Of a DNA stretch of 64,000 nt, positions 51,179 to 59,678 are shown in pieces. A program made the translations under genes and the position numbers. The first letter of the stretch is position 1, and every line of letters starts with the position of its first letter. Under the pieces are notes generated by a model. It was given only the letters and a program-made list of their open reading frames with translations. It made no database searches and was not told the DNA's origin. The DNA comes from JBGSKY01 sp041740995. GTDB lineage: Bacteria > Planctomycetota > Planctomycetia > Pirellulales > Pirellulaceae. The stretch spans positions 4,464 to 68,463 of the forward strand of contig JBGSKY010000177.1 of the NCBI GenBank assembly GCA_041740995.1. Direction: 5' to 3'.

Positions 51179-52852
51179 ATGAATAAAACCAAAATGGCTG
51201 CTGGTGCAGCATCGCTCAATGTCGGTTGGGGCCGAATTATCTTTGCGCACACCTTTCCCGATGCGAACAGCGTCGCACGCGCGTTATTACTGGAACGAAG
51301 AGGCGAACGAGACATTGCTTTTTACGTAACCGATCCCCATCTCATTCTCAACGTTGCGCCACAAGACCTCTTTCTCGATCCTTCCAACACTTATCGTTTG
51401 CAACTCGATCAATGGCCGCCAGCCGAGCGAAACCTTGTAGGCTTCGAAATCACCGAATTAAAAGACCGCAACGATTTGATTGCGGTCAATCGGATTTACG
51501 CGAGCCAGAATACGATCCCAATCGATATCGACCTAGTTTGGGAAGCACGCGACGACGATCGTTTCACTTATTTCATCGCCCGCTCGACTAGCGACCAAAA
51601 GATTTTAGGGGTCGCATTGGCCGTCGACAATGCAGCTTGCTTTAATGACTTGTTTAATAGCTGTTCACTTTGGGCGTTGGCAGTCGATCCACAATCTCAG
51701 CTTCCCGGCGTCGGCGTCGCCTTAGTTCGTCATATCGCCGATCATTTTAAAGCTCGCCAACGCAGCGTGTTTGATCTTTCGGTCATGCACGATAACGCCC
51801 AAGCAATCAATCTCTACGAATCGTTAGGTTTTGAACGCGTTGCGGTGTTGGCAATTAAACGTCGCAACCAAATCAATGAGAAGCTTTTTGTTCCGCACCA
51901 TTGCCTTGAAGGTTACAACCCTTATGCCGCACTACTGATCAGTGAAGCTCTCAGGCGCGGTATTGCAGTTGATCCGGTTAATCCATCGCGCGGCTATTTT
52001 CGACTTGTTCTCGGCAATCGTCGGATCACTTGCAGGGAATCTTTGACAGATCTTACCTCGGCCATCGCGATGAGTCGTTGTGATGATAAACAATTAACAC
52101 GCGAATTGCTTGAAGGGTCGCAGCTCAGCACACCTGATCAAACGACTTATAAAGATTCACAACAAGCGGAATCATTTTTAGAACAGCATCAAAGCGTCGT
52201 CGTAAAGCCGGCCCGAGGCGAGCAAGGCAACGGAGTCTTTGTCGATATCAACGGCGTTGAGGAGCTGCACGCAGCGATCGAAAACGCCAAGACTTTTGAT
52301 GATGTCGTGCTTTTGGAACAATTCGTAACTGGTCTAGATTTACGATTGGTTGTAATCAATTACCAGCTAGTCGCAGCAGCCATTCGCAAGCCAGCGGAAA
52401 TTGTCGGAACCGGCCAGCACTGTATTGCCGATTTATTGGAAAAGGTCAGCCGCCGAAGAAGCGCGGCAACGGGCGGCGAGAGCAAAATTCCGCTCGACGA
52501 AGAAACCGAACGCTGCGTCACTGCCGCTGGCTACACTATGGCAAGCGTGCTGCCTCTTGGCGAAATATTGCAAGTCCGGCGGACGGCAAATTTACATACC
52601 GGCGGCACAATTCACGATGTCACCGAACAACTTAATCCGCGTTTGGCCGAAGTGGCTGTGATGGCCGCTCAGACTTTAGAGATTCCAGTCGTAGGGCTGG
52701 ATTTAATTGTCCCCGATATTACGGGAGACCGTTACGTCATCATCGAGGCGAACGAGCGACCAGGACTGGCTAATCACGAGCCGCAACCGACAGCCGAACG
52801 CTTTATCGATTTGCTTTTTCCTCACACGATCCGCACCTCAACCAACGTCTAG
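51179..52852 (+). CDS. ngg: N-acetylglutaminylglutamine synthetase (GNAT + ATP-grasp fusion)
   Basis: 557 residues. The N-terminal 80 residues contain a short conserved segment (GWGRIIFAHTFPDANSVARA). A GNAT acetyltransferase domain spans about residues 100-225 (GVGVALVRHIADHF, DNAQAINLYESLGFERV). An ATP-grasp ligase domain spans about residues 270-550 (VVVKPARGEQGNGVFVDI, LLEQFVTGLDLRLVVIN, VIIEANERPGLANHEPQ). The fusion matches the enzyme that acetylates glutamine and joins it to a second glutamine with ATP, giving the precursor of NAGGN. It follows the amidotransferase gene by 58 bases and precedes the peptidase gene by 9 bases, so an operon is very likely. Confidence 0.92.
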   Translation: MNKTKMAAGAASLNVGWGRIIFAHTFPDANSVARALLLERRGERDIAFYVTDPHLILNVAPQDLFLDPSNTYRLQLDQWPPAERNLVGFEITELKDRNDLIAVNRIYASQNTIPIDIDLVWEARDDDRFTYFIARSTSDQKILGVALAVDNAACFNDLFNSCSLWALAVDPQSQLPGVGVALVRHIADHFKARQRSVFDLSVMHDNAQAINLYESLGFERVAVLAIKRRNQINEKLFVPHHCLEGYNPYAALLISEALRRGIAVDPVNPSRGYFRLVLGNRRITCRESLTDLTSAIAMSRCDDKQLTRELLEGSQLSTPDQTTYKDSQQAESFLEQHQSVVVKPARGEQGNGVFVDINGVEELHAAIENAKTFDDVVLLEQFVTGLDLRLVVINYQLVAAAIRKPAEIVGTGQHCIADLLEKVSRRRSAATGGESKIPLDEETERCVTAAGYTMASVLPLGEILQVRRTANLHTGGTIHDVTEQLNPRLAEVAVMAAQTLEIPVVGLDLIVPDITGDRYVIIEANERPGLANHEPQPTAERFIDLLFPHTIRTSTNV

Positions 52853-52861
52853 CAACCGAAA

Positions 52862-54058
52862 ATGCCATTCGATATCGACTCCGAATTTTTGACAAAGACG
52901 CTGCTGCGATTGCTTGGTATCCATTCGCCGACCGGCTACACCGATCCGATTGTCCGAGAAGTGTGCATGATCTTGCGCGATTTGGGAATTGAGTTCGAAC
53001 TAACGCGTCGCGGTGCGATTCGTGCGACAATTTCCGGCGCTAGCGGCAGCCCTGACCGAGCAATCGTGACGCACGTCGATACGCTTGGTGCAATGGTTCG
53101 TGAGCTGAAGCCAAACGGGCGATTGGCAATCGTTCCGGTCGGCACTTGGTCATCGCGTTTCGCCGAAGGAGCGCGTGTGTCGATCTTTACGGATGACGAA
53201 ATCTTTCGTGGGCATGTCCTTCCGTTAAAAGCGTCGGGGCACACATACAATGACGAAGTTGATTCCCAGCCAGTTGCTTGGGATAATGTCGAAATCCGTG
53301 TCGATGAGAAAATAAAATCCCGCGAAGACTTGATCGAACTGGGATTAAACGTTGGCGATTTTGTCGGATTTGATTCGAGCGTCGAAAAATTTCCCAACGG
53401 TTACATCACCGCTCGGCACTTGGACGATAAAGCTGGCGTAGCAACGGTGCTGGCGGCCGCGAAATACTTTTGTGACCATCAGATCCAATTGCCAGTCGAT
53501 CTGCATTTACTCTTTACGATTTCGGAAGAAGTCGGATCGGGCGCCTCAGCGATTTTGCATGGTGACGTGGCGGAGATGATTTCAGTCGACAATGGGACGC
53601 TCGCGCCCGGACAATCGACCAGCGAGTTCGGAGCGACGATTGCGATGGCCGATTCAACGGGGCCGTTCGACTATCACTTGACACACCACTTGATTCATCT
53701 TTGTCAGAGCAATTCGATTCCCTTTTCACGTGACGTTTTCAAATATTATCGCTGTGATAGCGCTTCAGCATTAGAATCAGGAAATGACATTCGAACGGCG
53801 CTAATTGCTTTTGGCGTCGATGCCTCACACGGTTATGAACGAACGCATTTGGACTCTTTGCTCAGCGTCGCGAAATTGGTGATCGCCTATGCTACCCAAA
53901 AACCGCTTTATGCCGCGCAGCAACATCCACTGATTTCGTTGCAAAGCTTTCCCGAGACGAGAAAGACGGACGTCGACGGTGTTAAATTACTCAGCCCACC
54001 GCCGCTAAAGCAAGAACCAATCGAGCTCGCGGAAGACGAACAAACGCCGATCGATTAA
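52862..54058 (+). CDS. M42-family peptidase of the NAGGN osmolyte system
   Basis: 398 residues of an M42-type aminopeptidase fold. Metal ligands include His71 and Asp73 (VTHVDTLGAMV), Asp188 in ARHLDDKAGVA, Glu222/Glu223 in ISEEVGSGASA and Asp243 in SVDNG; a late His lies in DASHGYERTHLDS. A dimerisation insertion separates the first two motifs. The third gene of the NAGGN set in other bacteria is of exactly this type, although its reaction is not settled; turnover or processing of the dipeptide is a plausible role. It begins nine bases after the synthetase stop codon. The acidic tail (LAEDEQTPID) is probably disordered. Confidence 0.9.
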   Translation: MPFDIDSEFLTKTLLRLLGIHSPTGYTDPIVREVCMILRDLGIEFELTRRGAIRATISGASGSPDRAIVTHVDTLGAMVRELKPNGRLAIVPVGTWSSRFAEGARVSIFTDDEIFRGHVLPLKASGHTYNDEVDSQPVAWDNVEIRVDEKIKSREDLIELGLNVGDFVGFDSSVEKFPNGYITARHLDDKAGVATVLAAAKYFCDHQIQLPVDLHLLFTISEEVGSGASAILHGDVAEMISVDNGTLAPGQSTSEFGATIAMADSTGPFDYHLTHHLIHLCQSNSIPFSRDVFKYYRCDSASALESGNDIRTALIAFGVDASHGYERTHLDSLLSVAKLVIAYATQKPLYAAQQHPLISLQSFPETRKTDVDGVKLLSPPPLKQEPIELAEDEQTPID

Positions 54059-54113
54059 TCGCTTGACGTTATGTCGATTCGGTACACAAGCAATCGTAAG
54101 GAAGTTGCCTCGC

Positions 54114-55631
54114 TTAGTGACGGACTTCTGATTGCATCGCACGTTTGAGGGCTGCTATTGTCTCTGGTGATGGTTTGAATGATCCTGGACGATAACCTTC
54201 GGCTATCATGATTGGGGTCCAGTTATATTTGTTTTTGTGATCCCAAACACTTGCAAATGCACCGTCACTGGCCAAAGCATCGACGGCAAGAGGAAAGTTC
54301 CGATAGGCTGCCCCGTGCATCGCCGTTTCTAGGTTCTTGTCTACTGCGTTCACATCGACGCCCAAGCTGCACAACCAATGGATCACCTCGACGACTTCCT
54401 GTTCCGTTCCGGCCTCTTCACCGACCGCCGTAACACCGATTCCGGCTGCCGCCATAACTGCGTTGGTTCCGTCAGCGTTGGTAGCTTTCGGGTCGGCTCC
54501 GAGTTCAAAAAGGAGCTTCAGCAGCGGTAAATCCGCCGTGCGAGCTGCCATCAAAAACGGCGTTGCATCCTGAGTATTCAGCAATGCGCGCCCAGCAGTT
54601 CCTTGCTCGATTTTACAATTAACGTCCGCCCCAGATGCAACTAGCTCGTGAACAAATTGCAGGCTCGTCAAATCGCCGCTACCCCGTGGAATTGGGTCGC
54701 CATCAACATTGTCACCACTGTTCGCTTTTCGAGTCCAGCTCATTGCATGTAGCGGTGCAAAACCGCTCCGTTGATCGTTCGGATCAGCACCTTGTCGCAC
54801 CAATTGCAAGGCAAGTTCAAAGTGCCCGCTTTCGATCGCCAGCATCAGTGCGGATGTGTTTGGTCGAGCCATCCTTTCACCCATTTTACTCGGCGTGAAC
54901 ACTGCGTTCACATCAACACCGGCGGCGATTAGAAAATTGGCGGTGGCGATTGCACCTTCCCGGGCGGCGAACATCAAAGGCGTAAAACCATTTTCAGATG
55001 ATTGGTTAATATCGGCGCCTTTGTCAATCAAGATTGCAACTGCCTCAGAGTTATTCTGAGCTGCAGCCCATTGCAGCGCGGTTTGTCCGCTGGGGCCTTT
55101 TGCATTTATTTCCGCGCTATGTTCAATAAGCATCTTCACGATTTCGGCATTTCCTTGTCGAGCTGCTAGCATCAATGGCGTTTGTCGGCCAGCAATTGTT
55201 TGTTTAGCATCTGCACCCGCTTTCAATAGTTCTAGGACACAATCGCTGTTTCCTCCGGTGCATCCGATTGCTAGAGCTGTCATCCCGTAATAATTGGCAG
55301 CTTCAAGCGACGCGCCATTGGCGATCAATCGCTTCAGAACCAACAGCGCTTGCTCGGCATGATCTGCCGCATGAAAAACAGTCCAATGCAGTGCCGTCAT
55401 GCCATCGGCTTGGGCAATATTGCAATCGACGCGAGCATCGATGAGTTTAAGGCCTGTTGACCAATCGCATCGCTCGACAGCATCCGCCAGCGGCGATGGA
55501 GTGGTTGATGAAGCGACTGATATTGGCTCGGCTGCAATCGCAAGGTTCAAAAAAGTCCGCAGCGGAAGTGCGCCAAGACCGATAGCTATCAGCCAAATTA
55601 TCCGAATGTTCAAAGATGTTTTGTGTTTCAT
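54114..55631 (-). CDS. Secreted ankyrin-repeat protein
   Basis: About 505 residues from the ATG at 55629-55631, which has GGAGGTG 11 bases upstream; ATGs further up (55652) have no such site. A signal peptide covers about residues 1-33. Roughly ten ankyrin repeats follow, with typical turns: DGMTALHWTVFHAADH, GQTPLMLAARQGNAEIV-like, GQTALQWAAAQNNSEAV, GFTPLMFAAREG and DATPFLMAARTADLPL. The fold is a protein-interaction scaffold outside the cytoplasm. It lies 26 bases downstream of the DUF1552 gene on the same strand. In planctomycetes, genes of this type are repeatedly found beside DUF1592/DUF1552 pairs. Confidence 0.9.
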   Translation of the reverse strand: MKHKTSLNIRIIWLIAIGLGALPLRTFLNLAIAAEPISVASSTTPSPLADAVERCDWSTGLKLIDARVDCNIAQADGMTALHWTVFHAADHAEQALLVLKRLIANGASLEAANYYGMTALAIGCTGGNSDCVLELLKAGADAKQTIAGRQTPLMLAARQGNAEIVKMLIEHSAEINAKGPSGQTALQWAAAQNNSEAVAILIDKGADINQSSENGFTPLMFAAREGAIATANFLIAAGVDVNAVFTPSKMGERMARPNTSALMLAIESGHFELALQLVRQGADPNDQRSGFAPLHAMSWTRKANSGDNVDGDPIPRGSGDLTSLQFVHELVASGADVNCKIEQGTAGRALLNTQDATPFLMAARTADLPLLKLLFELGADPKATNADGTNAVMAAAGIGVTAVGEEAGTEQEVVEVIHWLCSLGVDVNAVDKNLETAMHGAAYRNFPLAVDALASDGAFASVWDHKNKYNWTPIMIAEGYRPGSFKPSPETIAALKRAMQSEVRH

Positions 55632-55657
55632 CAGTAGCTTCACCTCCATCATTCCGG

Positions 55658-57004
55658 CTAAGACAGCGTGTTGAAAAGCGATTCGACTTCGCCGTCGCTG
55701 TCGCCGAAAGATTCAAGTGCCATACCGGCTTTGTTTAAAAGTGTCAGGTGCAAATTCGCGAGCGGTGTCGGTGTTTCGAAGCGTATGTGTCGTCCGCCTT
55801 GCATATTGCCCGCGGCCCCCCCCGCAACGAGCACTGGCAAATTGGAATGATCGTGCGCGTCGGGATCACCCATGCCACTACCGTACATATAAAGAGAATG
55901 ATCAAGCAGGGAACCTGGGCCATCAGGCGTTGCAGCCATCTTGGCGAGAAACTCGGCAAACAAGGAAACGTGGAAGGCGTTGATCTTGGCAACCTTCGCC
56001 AATTTCTCTGGATTGCCACCGTGATGGGTCGTTGGATGATGAGGATCGCTGACGCCGATTTCTGGATAGGTCCGCGTGCTGGCCTCGCGAGCCAATTGGA
56101 ATGTCACGACTCGCGTAATGTCGCCTTGAAAGGCCAACAATTGCAAATCAAACATCAACCGTGCGTGGTCGGCATACTGGACTGGTACGCCGATGGGACG
56201 ATCGAGGTCTGGCAAAGGATTATCAGCCACCGATGCCTCTGCGGCTTGAATTCGACGCTCGACTTCGCGAATACTTTCGAAGTAATCCGACATTCGGTTG
56301 CGATCACTGGCGCCGAGCGAATTGGACAGTCGCTTCATCTCTTCAGTCACGCTATCGAGCAAACTGGCCCGCCGCTGAATGACCGCCCGTCGATCCTCGG
56401 GTGTGCCGCCTTCGCCGAACAGATTCTCGAAGACAATTCGCGGGTGTGCTTCGGCAGGCAGCGGCGTAGTCGGCGACGCCCAGGAGAGATTATTTTGATA
56501 TACGCATGCGTAGCCGTTATCGCATTGACCAACCGTTGATAAAAAATCCATCGCTAATTCTAATGAAGGCAACGGCGTCTTCTGACCGATGGCACGCGCC
56601 GCGACTTGGTCAACTGTAGTCCCTAAAAAGTAGTCGGCACTCTCAGTTCGTTTGGCACGAGCAGCACTAAGAAACGCTGCGTTCGACGTAGCGTGCGACC
56701 CCGGATACGCGTTTTGTAATTCCATTCCGGTCAGCACTGTCACGTGCTGTTTCACCGATTCGAGCGACCGAAGGCTGCTGGGCAATTTGTCCAGCGTATC
56801 GCCTTCCGGAATCCATTCGGCTGGATTAAATCCCATTGGTATATAAACATAGCCCAGGCGTCGCAGCGCTGATGGGTCGGCCACAGTTTTAGCCGTCGCA
56901 GTTGCCGCTGGAATCATTGCATCAAGCAACGGCAGCGAAACGGCTGTACCGGCGCCACGCAGCAGCGTTCGACGCGATAGGGATTTTGGGGTTCCGAACA
57001 TCAT
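55658..57004 (-). CDS. DUF1552 protein with twin-arginine signal
   Basis: 448 residues. The N-terminus carries a twin-arginine motif (SRRTLLRGAGTAVSLPLL), so export in folded form is expected. The DUF1552 body shows RRLGYVYIPMGFNPAEW, VTVLTGMELQNAYPG and SLYMYGSGMGDPDAHDH. The last stretch resembles the alkaline-phosphatase-like DUF1501 type of secreted hydrolase, but no catalytic residue is established for DUF1552. Its ATG overlaps the stop of the upstream DUF1592 gene by four bases, showing translational coupling. The biological role of the pair in planctomycetes is not known. Confidence 0.92.
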   Translation of the reverse strand: MMFGTPKSLSRRTLLRGAGTAVSLPLLDAMIPAATATAKTVADPSALRRLGYVYIPMGFNPAEWIPEGDTLDKLPSSLRSLESVKQHVTVLTGMELQNAYPGSHATSNAAFLSAARAKRTESADYFLGTTVDQVAARAIGQKTPLPSLELAMDFLSTVGQCDNGYACVYQNNLSWASPTTPLPAEAHPRIVFENLFGEGGTPEDRRAVIQRRASLLDSVTEEMKRLSNSLGASDRNRMSDYFESIREVERRIQAAEASVADNPLPDLDRPIGVPVQYADHARLMFDLQLLAFQGDITRVVTFQLAREASTRTYPEIGVSDPHHPTTHHGGNPEKLAKVAKINAFHVSLFAEFLAKMAATPDGPGSLLDHSLYMYGSGMGDPDAHDHSNLPVLVAGGAAGNMQGGRHIRFETPTPLANLHLTLLNKAGMALESFGDSDGEVESLFNTLS

Positions 57005-59475
57005 TGGTCCATCTCCGATTCACGCATACGATAGAGGAACGGCTCGCTATGAACGATGCCATCAATAAGTGCTGAAAAACGATAATTATCTTCGCGCGCT
57101 TGGTCGACAATTTTGCGAACCGCCGGCCCATCGGTCGCTTCGATGCCACGGCCAAGTGCAAACGTCATCAATTTTTCGACTAACGTTCGAACAAACATCT
57201 CAGGACGTTCAAGGATCGCAGCTTCAAGCGCTTCCACTCCATCAACACTTTGGCCATCCGGCAAGATACCAGAAACATCGATCGATTGTTCGTCTTCGAA
57301 ATCACGCCAGCGACCGACAGCGTCAAAATTTTCCAACGCAAATCCGATCGGATCCATCAAGTTGTGACAACCGGCGCAAGCAGGATTAGCGCGGTGCTCA
57401 GCCAGCCGCTGGCGCATGGTCGTCGCTAGCTTGGTTGCTTCCTCTTTCAACGCGGGAATGTTCGGCGGTGGTGGCGGAGGCGGCGTGCCTAAAATGTTTT
57501 GTAGTATCCAATTGCCACGAATTGTCGGCGCGGTCCTGGTCGCATACGACGTGACTGTCAGCACGCTACCGTGTCGCAGTAGCCCACCGCGATGCTGTGA
57601 AGGATCAAGCGTCACTTCGCGAAAATGGCTTCCAACGACGCCAGGAATTTCGTAATGCTTGGCCAGGCGTTCGTTGAGAAAGCTGTAGTTTGCGTTAAGC
57701 AACTCCAACACGCTGCGATCATCGCGAACGACTTCGGCAAAACACAGCTTTGTCTCTTGCGCAAACGCCTCGCGGAGGTTGTTGTCGAAATCGGGGAACT
57801 GTCGCAAGTCAGGCGTAATACTGGGCAAGTTTCGAAGATAAAGCCACTGCGATGCAAAGTTTTCGGTCAACGCGGAAGAACGTGAGTCGGACAACAACCG
57901 TCGGCTCTGCGTTGCCAAGGTCTCCGAATCGCGAAGCTTGTTGGCTTCCGCGAGTTGCATCAATGGCTCGTCTGGCAAGCTGCTCCACAGAAAAAACGAA
58001 AGTCGTGTGGCGAGCTGAAAATCGTTGATCGGGTAAACCTGGCTGGAAGCAAGTTTGTTATCCAGCGATTCAATTGGATCGGTTTCGATACGAAAAAGAA
58101 AATTGGGATTAACCAGAATTGCCGCCAACGCTGACTCGATACCGGCTTCGAATCCCGTTTTGACGTCGGGCGCGAATCCAGTCTCCAAGGAGGCCTTGTG
58201 GAAGAACGACATCGGCACGGCTAAATCATCGTCAGTGATTGGACGGCGATACGCTTGTTGCATCAGTCGACTCAGAATCGTACGGGCTCGGTCAAAGGAA
58301 TTCGAAGCATCCGGCGCTTTGCTTGACGGATTCGCATTAAGATTTTCGCCAAAAATTTTCCTTCGGCTGGGTGTGTCGCCTGTTCGCCCTTCGTCCAGCG
58401 GACCCGTGATCGATACTTCGAAAATGGCGGGCGCCCGCCGCGGATGACGATGACGATTGTAGCTCGCTTCGAACGGCTGTCGCTTGGATTCGACGATCGA
58501 AAAATTCTTGTCGACAAACGTTACGACCAGATCATGCGGACCGGCGGAGATATCGATTTGGACTTTTAAGTCCTTATCGATGTTCGTGAAATCACCGCTA
58601 TCCCAGCCCATCGCTTTGGGCGAGTTAACCGTTAGACGATGCATCGGTTTTCGATCGAGCAAGATATCGATTTGATGCTCACCATTTAGACCTTCGATTT
58701 TTTCGTCGCGGTCGCGAGTTAATCGCAACTGGATTTCATAACGTCCGTTGACAGGAAAATTATGTTCGATCTTCGCCCCACCACGCGTGCCCAACGGCAA
58801 ACCGGTCTGATGACCGTCTTGCGTTTGGTCAGCCGGCAAACGGATTACGCGACCGCTAGGGACGCGTGATGGAGAGCCGATTGCAAGATGGCTGATCGAT
58901 TCCGCTGCGATGAGATATCGATTGAGCAAGGTCGGCGAAAGTTCAACGACGGTGATATTGTCGAAGCCATGTGACGCTTGATCGGTTGGCAACCATTGGT
59001 CAACATCGACGTCAATGTCCAGCAAGTCGCGAATGGCGTGATGATACTCGGTTCGATTAAGTCGTCGAAACGAGGGCGTACGACCTGGAGTAGGATGTTG
59101 CTGCGAACGCGACGACAAAAGACCCTCTAAATCGGCGATTGCGGTGACGTATTCAGATTCTTCCGGTCGCGTGGCTTCGATGGGAGGCATCTGTCGCGAG
59201 ACAATCCGCTTATCGATCTTCTCCCAGACGCTTGTGTCGGCTTGGGTGCTCGCAAGCGTCAGTGAAGTTGCGTTGATAGCCTCTAGATTCAAACCGCCAG
59301 ACGCATCTGAAGCGTTGTGGCAGTCGATGCAGTGTTTTGAAAGAAAGTCGTCGACTCGCCCGGATGGATTCCGCAAGATCTCCTCATCTTTCGCCAGCGA
59401 GACTTGAGCGATGACAACGAGCGAACAAAAGACAGCAAGGGATAAGTCGCGAAACCTAGGATGGAAAATCGACAT
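57001..59475 (-). CDS. DUF1592-type multidomain cytochrome protein (planctomycete PSD1-like)
   Basis: 824 residues. A signal peptide ends near residue 28. A haem-binding CxxCH (Cys49, Cys52, His53) starts the planctomycete cytochrome c domain. The series of planctomycete domains follows: DUF1587 (RRLNRTEYHHAIRDLLDIDV), a carbohydrate-binding-like section (about residues 210-330), DUF1595/DUF1592 (LSRLMQQAYRRPI; ATRLSFFLWSSLPDEPLM), DUF1588 and DUF1585. A second CxxCH, ACAGCHNLMDPIGFALENFD, is typical of DUF1588. The enzyme activity is unknown; extracellular oxidative polysaccharide attack has been considered. It is coupled by a four-base overlap to the DUF1552 gene. Confidence 0.93.
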   Translation of the reverse strand: MSIFHPRFRDLSLAVFCSLVVIAQVSLAKDEEILRNPSGRVDDFLSKHCIDCHNASDASGGLNLEAINATSLTLASTQADTSVWEKIDKRIVSRQMPPIEATRPEESEYVTAIADLEGLLSSRSQQHPTPGRTPSFRRLNRTEYHHAIRDLLDIDVDVDQWLPTDQASHGFDNITVVELSPTLLNRYLIAAESISHLAIGSPSRVPSGRVIRLPADQTQDGHQTGLPLGTRGGAKIEHNFPVNGRYEIQLRLTRDRDEKIEGLNGEHQIDILLDRKPMHRLTVNSPKAMGWDSGDFTNIDKDLKVQIDISAGPHDLVVTFVDKNFSIVESKRQPFEASYNRHRHPRRAPAIFEVSITGPLDEGRTGDTPSRRKIFGENLNANPSSKAPDASNSFDRARTILSRLMQQAYRRPITDDDLAVPMSFFHKASLETGFAPDVKTGFEAGIESALAAILVNPNFLFRIETDPIESLDNKLASSQVYPINDFQLATRLSFFLWSSLPDEPLMQLAEANKLRDSETLATQSRRLLSDSRSSALTENFASQWLYLRNLPSITPDLRQFPDFDNNLREAFAQETKLCFAEVVRDDRSVLELLNANYSFLNERLAKHYEIPGVVGSHFREVTLDPSQHRGGLLRHGSVLTVTSYATRTAPTIRGNWILQNILGTPPPPPPPNIPALKEEATKLATTMRQRLAEHRANPACAGCHNLMDPIGFALENFDAVGRWRDFEDEQSIDVSGILPDGQSVDGVEALEAAILERPEMFVRTLVEKLMTFALGRGIEATDGPAVRKIVDQAREDNYRFSALIDGIVHSEPFLYRMRESEMDQ

Positions 59476-59678
59476 CGAGACAGCTCTAATAAAACTTCAA
59501 GCCGAGCGGCGGGGCGGTGGGGATGGTACATTATAACCAAAATGTCTACCGATGTGCTCTCTGAGGAAGCAAGTGACAACAAGAAACGCAGTAAGGCTGG
59601 ATGGCGTAGGTAAAATCTCGGTATCGCACCTGACTTTCGAATCGGACCACAAAACAAAAAACCTGGCGGAGTCAAATT
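59476..59678. other. Divergent promoter region, DUF1592 gene / secreted beta-sandwich protein gene
   Basis: About 200 bases between divergent genes. I find no strong promoter hexamers, palindrome or small gene. GGAG at 59668-59671 belongs to the rightward gene. Confidence 0.45.
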
